A stretch of 64,000 nucleotides of DNA from Uropetala carovei (GCA_036926305.1 JAXCHB010000135.1:3348001-3412000); one strand, 5' to 3'. Counted from the first letter of the stretch, positions 1-12,076 are shown. Notes: generated by a model not told the origin, from the letters alone. Numbers and translations: made by a program.

Positions 1-740
1 CCCGCCACGTAGGAAAGGTTGCCCACCACGTGCAATTGCAAAGGGAGGCAGTTTCTAAAGAGCGGCAAAATGAATGTCAATTATTATGTATAGGAACAAT
101 TTTCAAGTTAACCGTTACACTGAGAAAATAGGATATAGCGGAACCAGCATTCGTGATCAGTGTCATTCATCGATAATGTTTTTATAAATGCGCACCGATA
201 TAGAAGGAAGAACATACAGCTAAAAGTTTTAATGCCTATTAAAACATAAACGCAATAAAATAGCCAACGGACTTAGTGATTTATTGAAGATTGCTTCGCA
301 CGATGCATATATTTCGCAGAGTAATTCTTCCTTTATACGAAACGAGGTATTATAATTTTAACTCGGTTAATTTCCTTAATGCAGCACACGCTCAGATTCA
401 CGCAATCATAAATGCATAGAGATATGAGAAATATTACATAAAGTTGTTGAACAAGAAATGAGATGGAAGCTAAGGCAACAGCAGAGAGATTGCGTCGATA
501 GTTGGCAATGCCTCGCTGATTTACGAGGAGCCCTCTCTGTTAATGAACGGAGGACAGGCAAAAGAACGAAGGCAATAAAGATTACAACTCGGGAAGGAGA
601 TCGAACTGGATGTTTGCGTTACGGAATTTAGAATGCTCGCCCGTGCGAACTGCATTTATAGGGACATTATGCCATGATAAGAAAGATTCTCGAATAAGGA
701 AAATGAAGTGAAGTGGTTCCGTGCCATGATGAACTAAAAA
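1..740. other. Unassigned AT-rich sequence
   Basis: I see no coding region, RNA gene or element boundary here. Reading frames are short and interrupted on both strands, and there is no long tandem repeat. Confidence 0.5.
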
Positions 741-1320
741 CAAGTTAGGAAAGTGTACAGCGTATCACAATTTGGCGCATTTCGTGCAGTGGAGTACTTG
801 AAAGAAGTGATATATTGCAGTACCTAAGGGAAATAGCGTTTTAAATTTCTTTTCTTCGTCATAAATAATCCATTTTCTTCCTATTTAAAAGTACTGCATG
901 CACACGTAAGAAAATTATACATATTTCAATGATGATATAACCATGCAAAAAATTTCTAAGTTCAACTCGAACTATGACTTTCTTGTATAGTTTCCTTGGT
1001 AACGGCTATTCCTACGATAAAAATGTATAGGAAAATAAATCGGCACTCTACTAGTTCTACAATTTTTATTTGAAAAGTTTTTTGATATGAGGAATACTTT
1101 ACTAGATATGACGGAAAGTTAATTCTTATCACCAGTAAAGCGGTACTCCTGATTGGCTTACGTGATTCATTTATGTGATTTTCTTATTATCTTAGACTGT
1201 AAGTCCTTAATATAAAATTTCATGAAAATCCGCTCGGCAGAAGCCGAGAACGAACATACGGACGGACGGACACACCGACGCTAATAGGCGCTCACGCTGG
1301 AAGCGAAACGCGCCTTAAAA
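741..1320 (+). repeat. Repeat A, copy 1 of 5
   Basis: This is the first of five copies of one dispersed repeat, all in the same orientation. It starts with CAAGTTAGGAAAGTG and ends at the motif AGCGAAACGCGCCT plus a few A. A short GGAC-rich tract lies just before the end, at 1258-1275. Near the 5' end the copy has GGCGCATTTCG (774-784), which is the inverted complement, with one mismatch, of CGAAACGCGCC at 1304-1314. No protein could be assigned. I cannot tell from this window whether it is a SINE, a LINE 3' end or a non-autonomous DNA element. The shared ends show that it is a defined repeat unit. Confidence 0.8.
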
Positions 1321-1411
1321 GGCATTTCCGACATCAGTTTTCGATTATTACCTCTAATGGCCCACATCTGGAAATGCTAGATAATATACTGTGTCATCTG
1401 ATACCCTAGAA

Positions 1412-1603
1412 CAGGGATATCGAATACGTGGTACACGTGCCGGAAGTGGCACGCCTGCTACTTTACTTGGCATGCGTAAACTCGTAGTTTCTTTATAAAA
1501 TATGAAGTTTCTTAGATAAAGAACAAAATAGTGGCACGCGAAAAATTCTGATGATTCAAATTACTTTCTTGGCACGCGACACAAAAATCATTTGCCATCC
1601 CTG
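1412..1603. mobile_element. hAT-type MITE, 192 bp, with 8 bp target duplication
   Basis: The element begins CAGGGATA and ends GCCATCCCTG, so its termini are inverted repeats. It is flanked on both sides by CCCTAGAA (1404-1411 and 1604-1611), a perfect 8 bp target-site duplication, which is the size made by hAT transposases. It carries no ORF. A sister copy in the opposite orientation lies at 46902-47094; both contain matching GGCACGCG and AAGTTTCTT segments. The flanking duplication makes the boundaries firm. The hAT assignment rests on the 8 bp duplication and the CAGGG terminus. Confidence 0.85.
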
Positions 1604-1611
1604 CCCTAGAA

Positions 1612-2209
1612 GATACTTTAGACGTTCAGACAATTCGTTTTGCATATTACAATTGGAATATCCGGTATTATGCATTTATATATCAATAATTCATTTTTTA
1701 TACATTTTTAATGATTAAGAAAGATTTGAAAGTAAAAGATAAGAAGAGGAGGAAATAGCCGAGGTGGTTTTATCTGCGAATGATGCACGATCACGATTAA
1801 TGCCGCACATCTCATTTAAATGATTTCATTCGTCTTTATATTTCGACAGCGAAACAGGCAAAAGCAAATAAAAAACATGGGGAAAGTGGAAACTCTTGGG
1901 AAACAAGTAAACATAGTTGTTTTTCAAGCTATTTTGCAACAGACTGTGCGTCAAAATTGAGAATGGTGAAAAGATCCATTATAAAGATTACTTTGTTCTC
2001 TTCATCATGAAATCTAGTCTATTATTACTTTCCTTTGTCATGCCTGTACCATTCATTTTATTCGTTCGTATTATTTTTAATATTCAGCTTAAATTTCCTC
2101 AGAGCGCTGTGTGTAATATACATAATCACATGAGGCCAGAATTTTTATTGAAATGAATGGAGAAAATGATGAATGAAATGATAGAGGAATGGAAGAGTAG
2201 TCCCCCGTT

Positions 2210-2245
<36 letters not shown>

Positions 2246-5200
2246 TACTGCAAATGGGGTGGAAACCTGATGGATAGGGAAGAAGGCGGATTTCCTTAAA
2301 GAGAAAGTCGAGAGAGAGAAATAGAGATGTCGTGCGCAGCAAAAAAGACGGATTCCAAACGGAAGACACGGAGACTTTAATGTTTATAAGAAGAGGTTCG
2401 ACATGCGAATTCCGTCCATTTATAAAAATTATAATTTCGCTAATTTTTATAAGATGTAAATAACTAATCAGAAAAGCATGTCATACGAGTAGTTGAATCT
2501 AAACTTACAAATGTTAATTTCGGACGTGGGGATTGAAATTCGAACAAAATTTTCGATATCTGCAAATGGGCACTAGCATAGTGTTTCCGTATTCGCTCCG
2601 CTATTTTACCTTATCGGATCGACTTCGCCATGCCGGTGACGTCGGAGAGACGTTGCTAAAGGGTTCTAGCTGCTTCTTCATAGAGAGAGAGGTAGAGGGA
2701 GGATCTAGCAACGTAACAGGACGCAGTCGCCACCCTACACCGACGGAAGTTGATCCTGTACTTGGAATTGGCCGCTCACTCCCCGTTTCCTCCCAACGGT
2801 CGATATATGGCCGTCGGAGGAGGGGGACGTGGGATTGACATTTTGTTTTAAGCCGTTCGCCGAGCCTAATTTAGATAAATTAACATGCGAGGCTAATTAT
2901 GGCAATCGCTCGTTTGAGCATCCGAAGGCATGGGTTCAACAAACTACCTCAATCGGATCATTATCTTTGCCTCCCGCAGATTGTTTTCATTTACATAATA
3001 TGATAATCCACACGCAATTTGGACGCGCATGTTATTTTTGCGCGGCGTATTTCCGCATTTTAACTGGAGGACGAGATTGTAAACAATGTGGTCGGATGGC
3101 TATCGATAAAACTAATTTTTCTACTCGAGGTCGAGAATTTCACATCTTCATTCACTTAAAACAAAACGCCTAAGAACACCCAGACTCGCTTCGGTATTTT
3201 ATGATCCATGAGTATGTCGCTTTGTTTCTGACAATATCGCGTGCGAAAAGCTTTTGGAAGACAAGACATAAAACTTACAAGCTATTATTTTATCTCTGAA
3301 ACCATATAGTATTTGATAAACTAGTATTTATTTTACCAAGCGATTAGTTTAGTTAGTGATTTATAATGAAATGCTTCAACATAACTACGAGTTAAATCAT
3401 CAGTTACAAAAAATGCGTTTGTATTCTATAGTGAATTTTCTATTGCATCGATATAGACATTATAGCGTTCGGCGTGTGCGTTACTGAATAAAATTCCTCG
3501 AACAGTCACATCTGTCGATGTGGACGAATTCCATGGGAAAGGTCAACCGTTTTTTCTTTTTGAACCTTTGTATAATAATTTAAAATTAAAGTTTTGGATA
3601 AAATTAATAATAAAAGGCGATGCAGCAAATATATTGAAATGCATTAAAAAATGTCTAATTAACGAATTGAACGATACGTCAAAAAGAATTGAGGCAATAA
3701 ATAATATCAAACACTTGAACTACCTTAGCATAAATGTTTATGAAAAAGACATTCACGAGTTAATTACGGTTTGCCTCTCATTTATGTAGGTTATTAGTTA
3801 CCTACGCTCAAAACAAGAACTTAAATGGCGCCCTGTATAAATCAACGTTTATCTTAAATTGTATATTTTAATAAAATTTCCTCAAAATCATCAATCTAAA
3901 CAGGGTTTACAACTTAAAGAGATCGACCATTTCGCTATATTAACAACAACATTAACCTGGAATTTACCAGGAATAGTTTCTTATTTTATAGGGAAGCTTG
4001 GACATATTTATAAAAATAACATCCGCTTCCAGAGCAAATATTCTATTAAGACATAAATTTATTTCCCTTGGATTATTGTGCACACAATATAACCAGTTCT
4101 GTCTCTAATATCATAGCTTAAATAATCACACTTGTATTCCTGCCGATGCTTCTAACGTAGTTCCCGACACGTGTGCGTGTAAGAAAATGCACAATCTACG
4201 AGCAATAAATCCGCGATTGGCCTTGGAATAAGGAGCAACGCGTCTCCTAAACCATAGAGGCGCAGACTCTAGACCGCACGGCGATCCTGAAGGACCCCGA
4301 GGATGAGAGGAAGAGAGAGAGAGGGAGAGGGGATAGAGAGAGATTCGTGCAACAAAATCTTCCTCTCAGCACCATTGGTGATTCGATCACCATGGTGCGA
4401 TTCTTTCAAGAGCTGCGGATTAGATTTTGCTGTCGGGAAAGTCATCGGCGATATAGGAAAGCTGAGCAGTTTCAAGGAGGAACCGGAGGGCGGCGCAGTT
4501 GCTTTATGGATCACTATCGACTTGAGGATGTTCTTCGTCCCCACCATTCGCTCCAGCGCATTGCTTCGTCGGTTCGCGCACTTGACGCATATCCACCGCC
4601 TAAGTATTGCGCAAGGAAAAGTGAAGATTAACCCTTCTGAAGGCCTCGTTCAGAGGGAGAGAGAGAGAGAGGAGTGTGCGAGAGGGGAGTGAAATGGGAG
4701 AAAAGAAGGGGAGATGAGGAGATAGGGTGGAGAGGCAAGGTGAATAAGAAAGAGTGGGAAAAAGATGTTGGAAAGTGATGAAAAACCGTTTTTCCAATAG
4801 CAACAAAAAGGATTGGATAACCAAATGCACATTCCGGGTAGAAATCCCTCATCTGCAGTTCTGATTCATTGGAAATACGTTTTTTTAAAAAGTGACTAAG
4901 ACTGCTTTTAATCGAAATATGCATCGGTGTCTCAATTTTTTTATCGCCATCGGAGGAATAGTTCTTCAATTTTCATTTCAGCCGTTAGGTGAGTTTGATA
5001 ATTCTTTCTTATAATTGGATAAGTGACGACAAAGAATGGAATTATTCAATAGAGCAATATAGCAAGTATTAATTAGTTATAAAATAGAATAGAGGCTAAA
5101 CTCCTTTCAACATAGTTGTCATTCTTAAGAAATTCCTGGCCAAATATTAACTAAATGACTTCGCCCCTAGATTATTCGTCTTATCTTTATTGTTACGTCG

Positions 5201-5689
5201 CAAAACTTTCTCTAATAGACATACGTATACAACTATAGTTTCCTACCATTTAATTTTGTCGCTACAAATTGTAGTTTTGTGTTTTACTTATTATTTAACT
5301 TCTTTTAATTATCATAAATTTCCAGTTGTTTTTGTCAGACACTTCTTATAGACATTGGGCGCTTCAATGTGCATTTGAAACGAATCCTCCAGACCGATTT
5401 CTACATTAACATTATCCGAGCTCATAGTGTCGAACGTGAAAATTGTATGGACCGATTCTTAGACTGCCTTTGCTCACGGCTGATGAGAACTAATGAAAGA
5501 TTCACAGGAAGTAAGAGACATGCGAGAGGTATCATTCTACAAACAGAAATTCGAAAAAATGTTTACAAGCCTCCATGGCTTCAAATGGAAATTAAAGACT
5601 CGAACAGCAACCGAGAATATTTAAATAATTGCCTACCATGTTTTAGCAAACAGAAAAAATGACTAGTTTTATTTCCCCGTAACTCGTCG
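1612..5689. other. Unassigned sequence with short purine-rich repeats
   Basis: No gene is supported. ORFs such as those at 2533-2838, 3520-3789 and 5369-5662 show no family motif. A segment near 4270-4700 is GC-richer and open in several overlapping frames on both strands, a sign of composition rather than selection. It ends in GA-rich low-complexity DNA (4300-4340 and 4650-4720). Confidence 0.5.
2213..2241 (+). repeat. (GA)n microsatellite
   Basis: This is an uninterrupted GA dinucleotide run, one of several GA-rich tracts in the window. Confidence 0.95.
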
Positions 5690-6545
5690 CAATTCATATC
5701 ACAGATCGTTCAATCGCATCTGCCGTCGCGACGCGTCGGTGTCATCCTCCGTCCTTCCTTAATTGGGATCCATCGCGTAAGCAGCCTTCAAAGGCAAAGC
5801 GATTCACAAGGCTCAACGGTGCTATCAATGACCCTCCAACCGCTTTCCCGTGCTTCTGCTCGCATCCATCCCAACGCCCTAAAAGATGAAGAATCTTTTT
5901 GAGATCGCAAACGCAAAAAGTCAACTTTCGTTCGCGACGATCCTCACAAGAGGCGGAAAGCGCCGGTCCAGGCAAACGAGAAAAACGCAGCGTCGAGGTC
6001 ACCAGTCACCACGGCTACGCTAAGAAGGTTTATGGGAGTGTGGAGAAGGACAGGAAGGGAGGAAGAGAGGGCTTATGGGAATGGGTAGAGACTCACGGAG
6101 GGAGTGCGGGGGAGGGAGAGGCGAAGAGCGCGCGGTTGGCCGGCCATGTGGACGGCGGTGAGTCACAGACGATGCCCCCGCATCATAAAGGGACCGCGAA
6201 GGCGGAACGAAGGAGGCGGGGGAGGCAGGAGGGGAGAGGGGGCGTCAAAAAGAGGAGCCGCCGACAGGTTCAGTACGCGCGCTCACCGTTACCACGGAAA
6301 CCTCGGAATATGGAGCGCAGAAAACGCGGCGCGGAGTTAAGCGCATCCCGTGAAGACGACCACGCGATGAATCGCGCCGAGAGATCGGCTCTCATTCATC
6401 GGCTCGTCGACTGGTTTTGCCGACGGACTCTTTTTAAGGAAGGAATTAAATTAATGGAACGCTTTCCAACCAATCAATCACGAACGCCGGGATGGAAGCA
6501 ACCCATCATCGCTAATAATTTCCGCGACGGACAAAAACAAAATTG
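5690..6545. other. GC-rich patch with many CpG, possible CpG island
   Basis: This segment is clearly richer in G, C and CpG than its surroundings and is open in more than one frame on both strands. The 215-codon + strand frame (5899-6546) is low in complexity, dominated by R, K, E and G, and matches no family I know. The patch could be a host promoter or 5' exon, but no splice-bounded coding exon or TATA/initiator pair can be defended. Similar patches occur near 28.1-28.6, 30.4-31.0, 48.5-48.9, 55.4-56.3 and 61.8-62.3 kb. Confidence 0.35.
6288..6301 (+). promoter_or_regulatory. Possible RFX X-box
   Basis: The 14-mer GTTACCACGGAAAC matches the RFX X-box consensus GTNRCCNNRGYAAC at all positions but one. 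It lies within the GC-rich patch. One near-match is weak evidence, since a 64 kb window will hold some by chance and no ciliary gene is seen beside it. Confidence 0.2.
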
Positions 6546-8081
6546 AAAATTTACTGCAGAACGTGTTTTGATACCGAACAGCCCACGGAATATTACAACA
6601 ATTTGTAGCTTTCACCCGAGGAAACGCTGGGTGAAATCTCGGAGAGGCCGAAAAAATTCCGGCGGACGAATGCTTCTTCCGCGGTAGTTAAGAGTAATCA
6701 CGACGACGGCGACGTAGGATCGCGAATACTTTTGGGAGAAATAAATCAATCGGAAGATGAGAACGGCGACATTCGAAGCACCTACGCGACCGTTCGGTTC
6801 TTGGAGAAAGACTACTATTATTGCGAGGAAAAGGCGAAATTGTGGACTTAAGAGCAGCAGTTCCCAACCTATTCTCTTCCCCAACCGCTTGAATTATTAT
6901 ATTTTTGGCAGCGGAACCCATTGTAATAGTGAATCAAGTTTGTAAAAAAAACCCTTTCTAATGTTTTTAAAAAAGTAAAAAGTTTCTGTAACACATAGTA
7001 TGCACCACGTTGGCAATAAAATCAGAATCTCTTATATTGTTATCAGTTTGTAATTAGTACCTAGTTAAATTAAAATGTAATTCTTGAAACATTTTTTTAA
7101 ATAAATTAAAAAATGGGTAAAAATCGCAGAATGTGAAACGTGAAAAAGACCATAGGAGGTTACCAATGGTTGGGAAATGCGAACGAAGGACAGCGATACA
7201 GACGGAGTAAATGAGTCCACGGGAGAAACAAAATGGGCGCACAAACCACGAGATTCGAAGACTTATTTGGAAAGATATGGGAAAAAATGTGTGGAGAGAG
7301 AATAGGCGGCGAAAGGTCTTGAGAAAGCCGAAAGTAACGGATTATTCCACCGATGGGATAAAAACACAATTTAGTGTATCTAAATAAACGACGTTGTCAT
7401 GCGTCCCTCGAAATTCTCCGCTCCAATTTCTTTCGTCGGCACTCGGAAGAATGATCGATTAAAGAAGCGAGGCGTTTTATCGAACCTTTCGGAGATTTAT
7501 TTCGCTAGAACATCGCTATGCATTGGCGACGTTTGAATATGAAATATTTTTTAGTTTGAGCATCAGAATGTCGATGAAATTATCATCCAATGTATTATTA
7601 TAATGGATGTGAAAAATTAATCTAGCTATTTTGTGTGTGTTATATATTCTGATGTATCCTATTTATGCCGTGATAAAGCATTTGAAGTTCTAAAAAGCAT
7701 TAATATTAAGCTTCCTGTTTTATACAAAACTAAGCACACTCGTGGTTACTCTGTCCCAAATTTCCTGTTTCAAAAACGTGAACGCGACATTCTACAGCTC
7801 CAGTGTCAACCAGTCCAAAATTAAGATATTTAAAATTTCTATAAAATGCAAACGTTTACCTGGGAAATTGTGGAAAAAATTTAGGCGATGTTTTATGAGG
7901 ATCATTGCTTAAAATCACTGAATCGTCAAACGGCCGCAGCTTAAAACCCGCGCCGGAGACCGTGACGCGCCAAAACGAATTCTATTCGTCTTTCGATACT
8001 CAATGTACGTATTCTGCACATTATTTGTTTTTCATTTTAAAACATGTGTACTGCCAACAGCTGTAAACAAAATAATTAGCG
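6546..8081. other. Unassigned sequence
   Basis: Nothing beyond short chance ORFs is visible. The sequence becomes AT-rich after about 6900, and no element boundary could be placed before the TA at 8082. Confidence 0.45.
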
Positions 8082-8083
8082 TA

Positions 8084-8983
8084 CATTCATCCCTCGCTAT
8101 ACGAGCTCAATTCGTTCCAAAAAATAAGCTCGTAAGCGAAATCTCGTATAGTGAGGATTAATTTCCCATTGCTTTCCTTACGATACGAACCGGTCTAAAA
8201 ATCACTTAATTTTCAACCTAACATACTACTTAAGTATCAAAGTACTAACATTCCTCCTTATATATGGTAATTACAGTGAAAACCGGTTAACACGAATTGC
8301 TAGGGACCAACACAATCATTTCGTGTTATCCGAATTTCGAGTTAACCGAATTTCATGTTAACAGTTTTATTGGTAAAAATTTCCTTTTTTCTAATATGGA
8401 ATTAGGCTCGTAGACAAATCCATGATACATATCAATAATAGGATGTAATACACAGCCGAAGATATTACCACAATCATGGCAAAACCCTATCTCAAATGCC
8501 ATTTCGTGTTTTCCGAAGAATTTTGCGTGTATTTATTTTCGTGGGACCGAAAAATATTTTCGTGTTAAGCGGTATCTCGTGTAAACCGTTTCGCGTTAGC
8601 GAATGAATACGTACAGAAAGGTATAGACACTGGAACGGACCGAGCACGCGTTTCGTGTTAACCGTTTTCGTGCTAATTTGTAAGCATTATAAACTTTGTA
8701 CGTCATCGACACAGTGCATATGAAAAAAATAGAAAATCCAAAGGAAACAAAAACATTTTCTATATCAACACCTTCATTTTAAATTCTTAAATTAAGTTTT
8801 TAACATAGGAAATAAAGTGAGAAGTGAACTCTTACCCAAACACGAGTACCGAAAGAGCGATTACGAGCGCTAGCCTCATAAGAGCGAAAACTGAACGAGT
8901 TTAGTGAAAAACAAATAAGTAAATACACGTCTCGTATGAGCGAAAACTCGCAAAGCGGTTACTCGTTTAACGAGGAATGAGTG
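8084..8983. mobile_element. Tigger-like (Tc1/mariner superfamily) MITE, outer element
   Basis: The left end starts CATTCATCCCTCGCTATACG after a TA dinucleotide. The right end read inversely is CACTCATTCCTCGTTAAACG and is followed by TA (8984-8985). The roughly 22 bp inverted termini differ at a few positions. The 'CCTCG-TATACGAG' ends and TA target resemble known Tigger/pogo non-autonomous elements. No transposase remains. A second element (8274-8673) is inserted inside, so the original length was near 500 bp. Confidence 0.75.
8274..8673. mobile_element. Tigger-like MITE nested in the 8084-8983 element
   Basis: It is flanked by TA on each side (8272-8273 and 8674-8675). The left terminus is CAGTGAAAACCGGTTAACAC. 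The right terminus read inversely is GCACGAAAACGGTTAACACG, giving inverted ends of about 20 bp with a single-base gap. The interior repeats variants of CGAATTTCGTGTTAA. There is no ORF. It belongs to a different subfamily from its host element, whose ends contain CTCGTATACGAG. The outer element must have inserted first. Confidence 0.75.
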
Positions 8984-9152
8984 TATTTGTTATTTCTTTC
9001 TTCCAAAAACGAATTATCACGGTTGGAATTGACATGTGCTATATGATGGAAGGGAGAGAGGTGGAAGGGGGAGGGAGGAGTGAGATGGGGAAAGGAAGAA
9101 CAGACAGACATACGACTTTATTAAGGACGAAATTGAGACTATATAGTTACAG

Positions 9153-10051
9153 TAAGGTGACCAACTTTTCATGAAGCTAAGGAGGGACATTTTCAAATGT
9201 AAGAAGGGACAACATGACAGTAAGGAGGGACATTTTATATTGGCGTATATTTTTTATTCATATATGATTTTAGCTTGTTATTTCTGTTATCAACAAAATT
9301 CTGAAGAAGCTGAAAGGAGACATTTTCCGAAGAAAAAATATTTACTTATTAATAAAATAAAATTCATTTAATTCTTAAAGTTATACTTTTCTACAGAATG
9401 TATTTTTTTATTACATCAGGATTTTAAAATAAATATTCATAAAACTCCTCACAACTACATTCAAAATTGAATTTCACTTTTATTGCACGTAATTTTTCCA
9501 CTTTAAATTGTGTTTTCTCTGATATTTACAACCGATTCATTAATGAAAATATTTGTTTCACACAAGCATTTGTCCCTGGAAGACTCGAACAGAATTCAAT
9601 GATTTTTTTACATTACTAATATCAATATGTTGATCCAGAAAATGCTTAAATATTTCGACCCATTTTTTGTCTATTTTTACTTTTGTTTTTCCTCCATTCT
9701 TGCAATTTACCTTCAGCAATAAACATGTTAATTCTACTTATTTATCAATCAGTAAGTTATCTTCAATTTTAACAAATGGATAGTTTTTTTGAAAGTTTCA
9801 TGAATACCGTTCCAATCTATCTCCCTCCTCAATGAAATCCAAGCAAAGGATCTTGCCATATACAAATGACTTGTCCATGATTGTAAAATGGTAAGACCAG
9901 TAATTGTGTTCCGGGTCAATATAAATGAGAATTTTGGATTTCAATAAAGAATTTTTGAAAAAGAGGGCAAAATTTGGGACAAGTAACAAAGAGGGACGAA
10001 TGATGAAAAAGAGGGACTGTCCCTCCAAATTTGGGACGGTTGGTCACCTTA
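9153..10051. mobile_element. hAT element, 899 bp, with perfect 8 bp target duplication
   Basis: The termini are perfect inverted repeats of TAAGGTGACCAAC. Exact duplications of AGTTACAG flank the element (9145-9152 and 10052-10059), the hAT signature. Subterminal GGGAC repeats (AGGGACATTT, GAGGGACTGTCCC) resemble a widespread hAT group. The minus strand keeps a broken transposase C-terminal region. At 899 bp the element is far shorter than an autonomous hAT, so most of the transposase gene is missing. Confidence 0.9.
9395..9945 (-). pseudogene. hAT transposase C-terminal fossil
   Basis: The minus strand reads, with stops and at least one frameshift, KKWVEIFKHFLDQHIDISNV, then after a shift near 9570 LPGTNACVKQIFSLMNRL, then KTQFKVEKLRAIKVKFN. 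The LPGTNA....IFSLMN stretch matches the hATC dimerisation region near the C-terminus of hAT transposases. In-frame stops near 9740, 9800 and 9535 and the frameshift rule out function. The upstream catalytic DDE part is absent. The fossil sits within the TIRs at 9153-10051. Confidence 0.65.
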
Positions 10052-10059
10052 AGTTACAG

Positions 10060-10110
10060 TCACTTCATACATTTGACCCTACGTCAATAGTTACAAAGGA
10101 GAATAGAAAA
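10060..10110. other. Short spacer between hAT and Helitron
   Basis: This unassigned flank ends with the A that precedes the Helitron 5' TC, as expected for insertion between A and T. Confidence 0.5.
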
Positions 10111-10735
10111 TCTATATATAATAATTCTCCAGTGTCCGTCCGTCCTCCCCCTGTATCTCAAAAGCCGTTTGTCGCAGAGATATGCGGAAAACTGCGTTTT
10201 GTTTCTACAAACTAGAAGGTTCCTAGAAAAATATTTTCATTTTCATAAAGTTCTGGGTTGGAATCCAGGAGACAATTATATTTTCCCATAAGTTTACACG
10301 GGATCATTGATAATCTAAATAAACGGTTGCATTGACGTCGCCTTTATAGTAGATCCTGTAAGAAGTTAAAAGCAGTCGTTGGTAGACACTTGAAGGAAAG
10401 CAACAGTTTGTGAGTTCGTCTATAAGGGTTCAACGATAATCATTGGAACTAAGGTAAGATAGAATTTAAAAAATTTCACCTTTGAATATACCGCGATATT
10501 AAACTAGCATTGAGTAATTCTGTGATCACGTAATTGCCCTAATAGAGAAGCAGAGAACTCAGGAAAGACAGAGGAATTCGGAAGCACTCAGGATTGATCG
10601 TGAAGATGTGGAGCGGAGAAGGCAAGAAAGACAAAGAAATAGGGAAACACGTCAAATGAATAGGAAACAAAGAAGATCTAACCTAGGGCCGAACTATTTA
10701 GATTATTTGCAAGCGTAACTGCAACGGGCTGCTAG
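10111..10735 (+). mobile_element. Non-autonomous Helitron, 625 bp, both ends present
   Basis: The element starts TCTATATATAATAATTC after a host A and ends CTAG before a host T, the Helitron A/T insertion rule. Its 5' region is shared with the copies at 15395, 16830 and, inverted, 38016. Compared with the copy at 36682-38016 it lacks several hundred bases between about 10306 and 10308. Its 3' half encodes the basic ORF at 10518-10718. The terminal hairpin before CTAG is weak, built around AACTGCAACGGGCTG. Confidence 0.75.
10518..10718 (+). pseudogene. Basic coiled-coil ORF remnant inside a Helitron
   Basis: This 66-residue open frame has no usable start codon near its 5' edge. It is rich in R, E and Q (for example ERRRQERQRNRETRQMNR) and ends RRSNLGPNYLDYLQA. 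The inverted Helitron at 36682-38016 encodes the same ending, RRSNLGPTYLDYLH, after QRNRETRQMNREQ. Helitron replicases often begin with a basic R/E/Q-rich region, so I infer a remnant of that N-terminus. The sequence just upstream (AAGGTAAGA near 10451) resembles a splice donor. Confidence 0.5.
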
Positions 10736-10760
10736 TATAATAATAATGATTATATATGTA

Positions 10761-11095
10761 CAGTCATTTGTAAAAGTGTGTGGGCAAGCTCGGTCGCGAC
10801 GCTCACGGCCAAACAGTGAAGTTAAAATTTATGTTGGCACTATGTGAGTCGCTGCGAGAGAGGGGAAGGGTGGTGTGGAGTATATGTTTTGGAATTTCGA
10901 GCGAATGAGGGGAATCAAGAAATGGCCGTAGAATTGCAGGCTACCGAGGTCGAATGGAGACCGCTTCTCGCCCCGGTGGAAGGGCCTCGAAGGAGAGATC
11001 CAAAGACGGGAAAGTGTTTTCCATGCTCATCCTCGAGGATATTCCACGTCTGAAACGGTTTACCGAAGGATATGGATTTCCATTTACGCTGGACG
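10761..11095 (+). repeat. Left long terminal inverted repeat of the Tc1-like element
   Basis: This arm is the inverted counterpart of 12572-12959. Shared segments include GCAAGCTCGGTCGCG, GTGAAGTTAAAATTTATG, AGAAATGGCCGTAGAATTG and ATATTCCACGTCT. Divergence increases toward the inner end. It contains no believable coding frame. Confidence 0.8.
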
Positions 11096-11804
11096 AACAC
11101 TGTGGCTGCGTTGCCGTGATCGCTAGGGACTTGAACCGACAACGGAGTAAAGGATGTGGACGCGTGCGTTAATACAAAATTTTTAATTTAAATTTTCGCT
11201 TATTTCATGGAATTGAGTTTGTATTTTTAGAGTTATTTTTTAATGAAAACAGAAAAGATGATTTTCTACGGCAGAAAATTGTAAGTTTTAATAACAATAG
11301 ATATAGCAGTATCTGTTATTAGAATAAGTATTCCAGTTTACTGGAAGCAAACATTAAATCGACATTGGCACTCTAAATACATAATAAACGAAAATTGCAG
11401 GATATTTTGTTGCATTATTAGAATTATGTTTCATTTAATCATATTTTTACCATTACCAGAGAACTTTGAGAAGTTCTTCTTTTCAACAAATATATAAAAT
11501 AGAATTCAATTGTTTTATAAGCAAAATGCATTTCCATTGCGTTGTTTATCAGTAATAACTACTAAATGTCCTAAATTAGTGCGAGTATTTCGGAAGAATA
11601 TGTATAATTCGGCATTGTAGCAAATTTGCTACCACGCTTTCACTAATGCCAAAAATCCGCTCCCCCGAGTGTTCATGAAGATATTTCGTTTTTTAAAATT
11701 TGTCGCTCGGATTTTTTAATTTGGAATCAGTCGCTACGCAATCCGCCTCTCTGTTAAATTCCTATTTCTCCCTTAAATATGACCGCGCAAACGTATGCAT
11801 AAGG

Positions 11805-12076
11805 AAAATGTCATTTCTAGTTGTGAGAGGATGCTCTGCTACACGCTGCCGAATCGCCAAATCTTGATCTTCAGTTGTGCATCTGTGTCGGCCCGTTCGC
11901 GGTTTATTTTTGAGATCACGGTCCCCGTCGTTGCTACGTTTGACCCATCTGTACACGCAATTTCGGTGCACACCGAACTGCCTCACTCCTACGGCGACCG
12001 AATGTCCAGCAGCCACCCTCCCCACAATCTCTCCTCTGACCGCAGGCGAAGTCTCAGCAAACGGAACTCGATCCAT
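11805..12076 (-). pseudogene. Tc1/mariner transposase, N-terminal fragment
   Basis: The likely start MDRVPFAETS reads leftward from 12076. Residues about 10-50 form a first helix-turn-helix (GEIVGRVAAGHSVAVGVRQF then GVHRNCVYRWVKR). PRTGRHR matches the GRPR-like minor-groove linker, and TEDQDLAIRQRVAEHPLTTR is the second helix-turn-helix, as in Tc1 transposases. Homology stops after TTRNDI near 11805; the remaining ~200 residues including the catalytic triad are missing. The frame itself is open and continues to 11762 in non-homologous sequence. Confidence 0.75.

Noticed and set aside
5899..6546. 215-codon + strand ORF
   Set aside because: Its composition is R/K/E/G low complexity in a GC-rich patch that is open in other frames too, and no domain or start context supports it.
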